Of a stretch of 23,387 nt of DNA, positions 21,273 through 23,387 are shown piece after piece. Made by a program: the position numbers and the translations under genes. Location: the IMG/VR virus record IMGVR_UViG_3300025598_000187, positions 1 to 23,387 of that record. One strand, written 5' to 3'. Position 1 is the stretch's first letter. Each line of letters opens with the position of its first letter. The notes beneath the pieces are model-generated. The model had not been told where the DNA came from. It ran no database searches and saw only the letters and a list, made by a program, of their open reading frames with translations. The stretch is from a virus.

Positions 21273-21977
21273 TTAAACGGCCTGCGCAGATGAATCGCCA
21301 TTATCGGTTGGAGTCGAGCGCTTGATTATCTTCAATGACGCTTTCATCTTGGCGGTGTTGAATGACTGTATATGACCATCGAGCTCACGTTTGAGTTTGT
21401 CTGAATCAATCTCTTCAATCTTTGATTCAACTCTATCGGTGAACATACCGATTGCTTTACCCATTAGCTCCAGAGCCTTTAAACGGTCGCCAAGCCTGTT
21501 TGTTTCATTATCCGCATGCTTGAGTAGGTCTCCCATAATCTTGCGTCTAGCGGCCACTTGGTCGTCAACTATGTTTTCTTTTACAGAGTCCCAGACAGAC
21601 TCCATTAATCCACTTATCCGCCCATCCTTCATCAGTTTGTTCGCATTACCCTGAATCACTGCCTCGTTGGTGGTTCTTACATCGTAGGCTTTTTTGTAGG
21701 CTTCCTTAGGTGAATGTCCCTGAGCCACCAAAGAGCTGAACAATCTCATCTTTGGAGTAATCCTTTTGTCCTCTCTATTCTTTACACCATATACCTTTCC
21801 ATTCTTTGTTTTCTTTTCTCTTACTTTTGCAACAGCTATCCGCATCGCTTCGCTGATTTCATTCGAGGAATCCCCCGCCTTACCATTGCGTTCGTCATTA
21901 TCCACACCAGCATCACCATGCGGCTCGTTTAAACCCTCTTGAGGCTCTTCAAATGCTTCGTTTGGCTCTTTAATCAT
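21273..21977 (-). CDS. terS: Terminase small subunit
   Basis: The 234-residue product has an acidic, disordered N-terminus (about 1-45), then a helix-turn-helix-like core (ITPKMRLFSSLVAQGHSPKE then AYKKAYDVRTTNEAVIQGNA, about 73-112), followed by an amphipathic oligomerisation helix region (DQVAARRKIMGDLLKHADNE, LKALELMGKAIGMFTDRVES). This is the plan of small terminases, which bind the packaging site and recruit the large subunit. AAGGG lies about 7 bases before the ATG. It is the first gene of the leftward operon. A GTTTAAAC copy overlaps its stop codon (GTT TAA AC), and another lies near the start in EGLNEP. Confidence 0.75.
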   Translation of the reverse strand: MIKEPNEAFEEPQEGLNEPHGDAGVDNDERNGKAGDSSNEISEAMRIAVAKVREKKTKNGKVYGVKNREDKRITPKMRLFSSLVAQGHSPKEAYKKAYDVRTTNEAVIQGNANKLMKDGRISGLMESVWDSVKENIVDDQVAARRKIMGDLLKHADNETNRLGDRLKALELMGKAIGMFTDRVESKIEEIDSDKLKRELDGHIQSFNTAKMKASLKIIKRSTPTDNGDSSAQAV

Positions 21978-22170
21978 TGTTTGACCCTTTCAATAGTCAA
22001 TTGGTTTCACCCTTACATATACAACAGCATCAACATGCAACTGCTGTTCGCGTACCGCTCACTGTACCAACCTGCATAACGCCATCAACCATGCGACCGT
22101 TTGTCCCTTGTGAACGACACTATGTGTTGTTTAAACGCAACACAATTGACAACTTTGTTTAAACTTTTTG
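21978..22170. promoter_or_regulatory. Divergent control region between late and early operons
   Basis: This gap separates the leftward terS operon from the rightward early genes and has no gene. It includes an inverted repeat AACAGCA/TGCTGTT (22023-22029 and 22042-22048), two GTTTAAAC copies (22129-22136 and 22157-22164), and flanking 7-bp arms around the first. I see no convincing leftward -35/-10 pair, so the late promoter may be phage-specific. Confidence 0.55.
22123..22144. promoter_or_regulatory. 22-bp operator-like inverted repeat containing GTTTAAAC
   Basis: Arms TGTGTTG (22123-22129) and CAACACA (22138-22144) are perfectly complementary and surround TTTAAACG. The arm centre is one base off the centre of the 8-bp palindrome. 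It sits 27 bp from the -35 box of the rightward promoter, a good place for a regulator. Confidence 0.5.
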
Positions 22171-22198
22171 TTGACACCCTTGCTGGTAGTGCTAGCAT
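22171..22198 (+). promoter_or_regulatory. Sigma70-like rightward early promoter
   Basis: TTGACA (22171-22176), a 16-bp spacer and TAGCAT (22193-22198) form a good host-type promoter for the plus-strand genes. A GTTTAAAC copy ends 7 bp before the -35 box. Confidence 0.6.
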
Positions 22199-22204
22199 AT
22201 CGCT

Positions 22205-22438
22205 TGTGTTGGTGCTAGTGTGTTGTTGGTGCTGACAGGGTGTAAGACTAGTACTGCTCTGCTCTCGGATGAGATAAAGCAACAGGAACGAGATGGTAAA
22301 TGCCCGACCGCTTTGACTCTGGATTGGTTCTCCAGACGAGTGCGAGACCCAGTGGCGACACTGATAACAGACCACACTGACAGGGTTTTATGAGAGCCCT
22401 GTCCGATGCGGTTTGCATCGATTATCTGCGAGGTGATT
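22205..22438 (+). promoter_or_regulatory. Long structured 5' leader of the early operon
   Basis: About 234 nt between the inferred transcription start and the first early ATG hold four hairpins: TCTGGA/TCCAGA (22318-22336), CAGTG-GCGA-CACTG with a GNRA loop (22350-22363), GACAGGG/CCCTGTC (22379-22403) and CGATGC-GGTTT-GCATCG (22404-22420). A second GACAGGG at 22234-22240 could pair with the same CCCTGTC, giving alternative folds. No gene is credible here, and no known riboswitch class is recognised. Confidence 0.5.
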
Positions 22439-22615
22439 ATGGATTCTATTAAGGCAATTCAAATCGTTGAAGGTTTCATCGATTATGAATCTCAAGAGCA
22501 ATATCTGGAAGCTTGGCAATATCTGGTTAATACAGGCATGGCTTGGCAACTTCAAGGTTGGTACGGTCGTTGTGCTCGGCAGTTAATTGCTGACGGTTTA
22601 ATCTGGGAGGCTTGA
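22439..22615 (+). CDS. Small conserved early phage protein (58 aa)
   Basis: I start the gene at the ATG at 22439 (MDSIKAIQIVEGFIDYESQE) because GAGGTG precedes it; the longer frame from 22406 starts inside a hairpin. The product includes QYLEAWQYLVNTGMAWQLQG then WYGRCARQLIADGLI. I recall this WQYL..TG..WQLQGW(Y/F)GR pattern in small, widely conserved phage early proteins of unknown function. It is helical and acidic, and is followed without gap by the next gene (TGAATG). It may modulate host processes early in infection, but that is only a guess from position. Confidence 0.75.
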   Translation: MDSIKAIQIVEGFIDYESQEQYLEAWQYLVNTGMAWQLQGWYGRCARQLIADGLIWEA

Positions 22616-22747
22616 ATGTACACCGCCCAAGTGAATGCCTTTGGCAACATTATCGTCTGTAAGGGTTGTGACGTGCGCAACAGCTATCGCATTATCTTTA
22701 CTGGTTCCTATCAAGAATGTCTGGCTTTGAAAGCGAGGGGATTATGA
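22616..22747 (+). CDS. Very small early protein (43 aa) with Cys pair
   Basis: An ATG directly after the stop of the previous gene, with GGGAGG 5 bases before it, opens 43 codons: MYTAQVNAFGNIIVCKGCDV then RNSYRIIFTGSYQECLALKA. Stop TGA overlaps the next ATG (ATGA). It has C15-x2-C18 and a third Cys, which might bind zinc in a dimer. No family is recognised. The ribosome site and exact coupling support it as a gene although it is below usual size limits. Confidence 0.65.
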   Translation: MYTAQVNAFGNIIVCKGCDVRNSYRIIFTGSYQECLALKARGL

Positions 22748-22926
22748 AAATCATTAAGCTTGGCGGCGATAAGTTTGAATATCGCGGCATACAGTTTCAG
22801 TTAAACCGTAATGTGCCAACCGGATATTGGGGGCGATACAGGCTTGACTTTTTTGGCGAACGCCGAACGTTCACGTACCGTAGAGATGTGATTGCTTACA
22901 TCGATTGTGTGAAGGATGAGAAATGA
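22744..22926 (+). CDS. Small early protein (60 aa)
   Basis: The ATG at 22744 overlaps the previous stop and is preceded by GAGGGG, making MKIIKLGGDKFEYRGIQFQL then NRNVPTGYWGRYRLDFFGER the likely product. The frame continues upstream to 22717 but within the previous gene. It appears beta-rich with conserved aromatic residues and a helical end (RRDVIAYIDCVKDEK). It is similar in size and style to small early phage genes that affect the host, without any known function. Confidence 0.68.
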   Translation: MKIIKLGGDKFEYRGIQFQLNRNVPTGYWGRYRLDFFGERRTFTYRRDVIAYIDCVKDEK

Positions 22927-23012
22927 AATCATTTTTCTATGACCTGTTTTGCGCGATTATCTTTGTGATATTAATGTTCGGTTACTTTTTCTACGTTCTC
23001 TGGAACATTTAA
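22923..23012 (+). CDS. Tiny single-span membrane protein (29 aa)
   Basis: The ATG overlaps the previous stop (ATGA) and follows AAGGATGAG. The product MKSFFYDLFCAIIFVILMFG then YFFYVLWNI is almost entirely a transmembrane helix (about residues 8-27). It is short but the coupling and ribosome site are as good as those of its neighbours. It could be a membrane-acting early peptide. The TAA stop lies within ATTTAAAC, a one-base variant of the dispersed palindrome. Confidence 0.55.
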   Translation: MKSFFYDLFCAIIFVILMFGYFFYVLWNI

Positions 23013-23020
23013 ACACACTT

Positions 23021-23049
23021 GATAATGCATTATCGCTAGTGCATTATCG
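23021..23049. repeat. 14-bp palindrome plus direct repeat before SprT-like gene
   Basis: GATAATGCATTATC (23021-23034) is a perfect palindrome. TGCATTATCG occurs at 23026-23035 and again at 23040-23049, 14 bp apart. It is 32-60 bp before the SprT-like start, so an operator is possible. Confidence 0.5.
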
Positions 23050-23080
23050 GATTTTGTTTGAATTAACTGCGAGGTGTAAT

Positions 23081-23387
23081 ATGAAACGTGAAGACTGGTT
23101 GAATCTGGCCGTTGAATCTCTCCGGCCTTTGTTTGAATCTGTTGGGCATCCATTACCCGACAAGATTCGGGTGACCTGCGGCTTCCCAAGTCGCGGTGGT
23201 CGCGGTGCGGTTATCGGTGAGCACCACTCTCCCGCCGCGTCTGCCGATAATCACCACGAGATATTCATCACCCCCAAACAGGATAATCCTATTGAGGTGA
23301 TGGGCATTCTGGTCCACGAGTTGGCCCACGCCGCTACCGATGGTGACGGTCACAAGGGACGCTTTCCCGCTCTGGTTAAAAAGCTTT
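23081..23387 (+). CDS. SprT-like zinc metallopeptidase, 3' end cut by window
   Basis: From the ATG at 23081 (MKREDWLNLAVESLRPLFES), preceded by GAGGTG, 102 residues are open to the right edge. The motif VHELAHAATDGDGHKGRFPA contains HELAH (H79, E80, H83) and a third likely zinc ligand H91. This matches the SprT/SPRTN-like peptidase family as found in phages, where the GHKG(R/P)F element is typical. SPRTN homologues cleave DNA-protein crosslinks; the phage role is unknown. N-terminal part (about 20-70) has two HH pairs and a possible beta sheet. The C-terminal part, with any zinc ribbon, is outside the window. Confidence 0.78.
   Translation, partial: MKREDWLNLAVESLRPLFESVGHPLPDKIRVTCGFPSRGGRGAVIGEHHSPAASADNHHEIFITPKQDNPIEVMGILVHELAHAATDGDGHKGRFPALVKKL

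Larger units (their letters stand above)
4667..22164. repeat. Dispersed palindrome GTTTAAAC, 15 exact copies
   Basis: Exact copies begin at 4667, 5213, 10038, 10093, 11232, 15015, 16610, 16813, 16879, 19317, 21080, 21271, 21927, 22129 and 22157. Ten lie inside genes (seven reading TTA AAC for Leu-Asn, three reading TTT AAA for Phe-Lys), one overlaps the terS stop, and four are between genes. Ten of the fifteen have a C before or a G after the palindrome (GTTTAAACG on one strand). About 0.4 copies would be expected by chance. Confidence 0.9.

Noticed and set aside
22146-22174. A second rightward promoter using TTGACA at 22146.
   Set aside because: No acceptable -10 hexamer lies 15-19 bp downstream.
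22085-22375. A 96-codon minus-strand frame in the early leader.
   Set aside because: It runs against a good promoter and a structured leader, has no ribosome site and no recognisable protein pattern.
22406-22438. An earlier ATG for the first early gene.
   Set aside because: It lies inside a stable hairpin without a ribosome site, whereas GAGGTG precedes the ATG at 22439.

Overview
The window is part of a tailed bacteriophage genome (Caudoviricetes), or a prophage with the same gene order. It has a classical packaging and head module, tail or fibre genes, tight gene overlaps (ATGA, TAATG) and many small phage-type genes. No tRNA, rRNA, integrase or bacterial housekeeping gene is visible. The protein set resembles aquatic (freshwater or marine) environmental phages. 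The P22-type portal, two head-to-tail adaptor-like proteins and the absence of a tape-measure gene within the window make a short-tailed (podovirus-like) virion plausible. That is inference, because the genome continues past both ends. The host cannot be read from the sequence.

Layout: everything left of about 21.98 kb is on the minus strand and everything right of about 22.17 kb is on the plus strand, so a divergent control region lies at 21.98-22.44 kb. Reading leftward, the late operon encodes the small terminase subunit (21273-21977), a 241-bp structured G-rich gap, a stand-alone LexA-type winged helix (20765-21022), the large terminase (19263-20768), the portal (16759-19254), a 64-aa protein, a GroES-like co-chaperonin (16180-16575), a scaffolding-like protein (15239-16168), a 148-aa protein, a head-decoration-like protein (13908-14774) and the major capsid protein (12995-13897). 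A UUCG-loop terminator and a sigma70-like promoter follow the capsid gene. Two virion proteins come next (12116-12832, 11294-12070). Then comes a cluster of small basic, Gly-Gly or His-rich proteins (8602-11291), including one that is 35% histidine.

Two adaptor-like proteins with inserted beta domains (7667-8605, 5874-6782) surround a zinc-ribbon protein and two small basic proteins. A three-gene cassette (2-oxoglutarate/Fe(II) oxygenase plus two small proteins, 4357-5401) has its own promoter-like region and lies between two paralogous virion genes. The left end carries a repeat protein, an S74-type self-processing fibre and the start of a fibre-associated protein.

Rightward, a strong promoter (22171-22198) precedes a 234-nt hairpin-rich leader. 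Translationally coupled small early genes follow: 58, 43, 60 and 29 aa, three of them too short for routine calling or with corrected starts. A SprT-like metallopeptidase cut by the window edge comes last.

The most unusual signal is the 8-bp palindrome GTTTAAAC. It occurs 15 times where about 0.4 would be expected, both in control regions and inside genes. The second is an 11-mer, GAACGTTCGTA, found three times and only between genes: twice upstream of the LexA-like gene and once upstream of the oxygenase cassette. This suggests a small phage regulon. The third is the pair of structured non-coding stretches, one between the terminase genes and one in the early leader.
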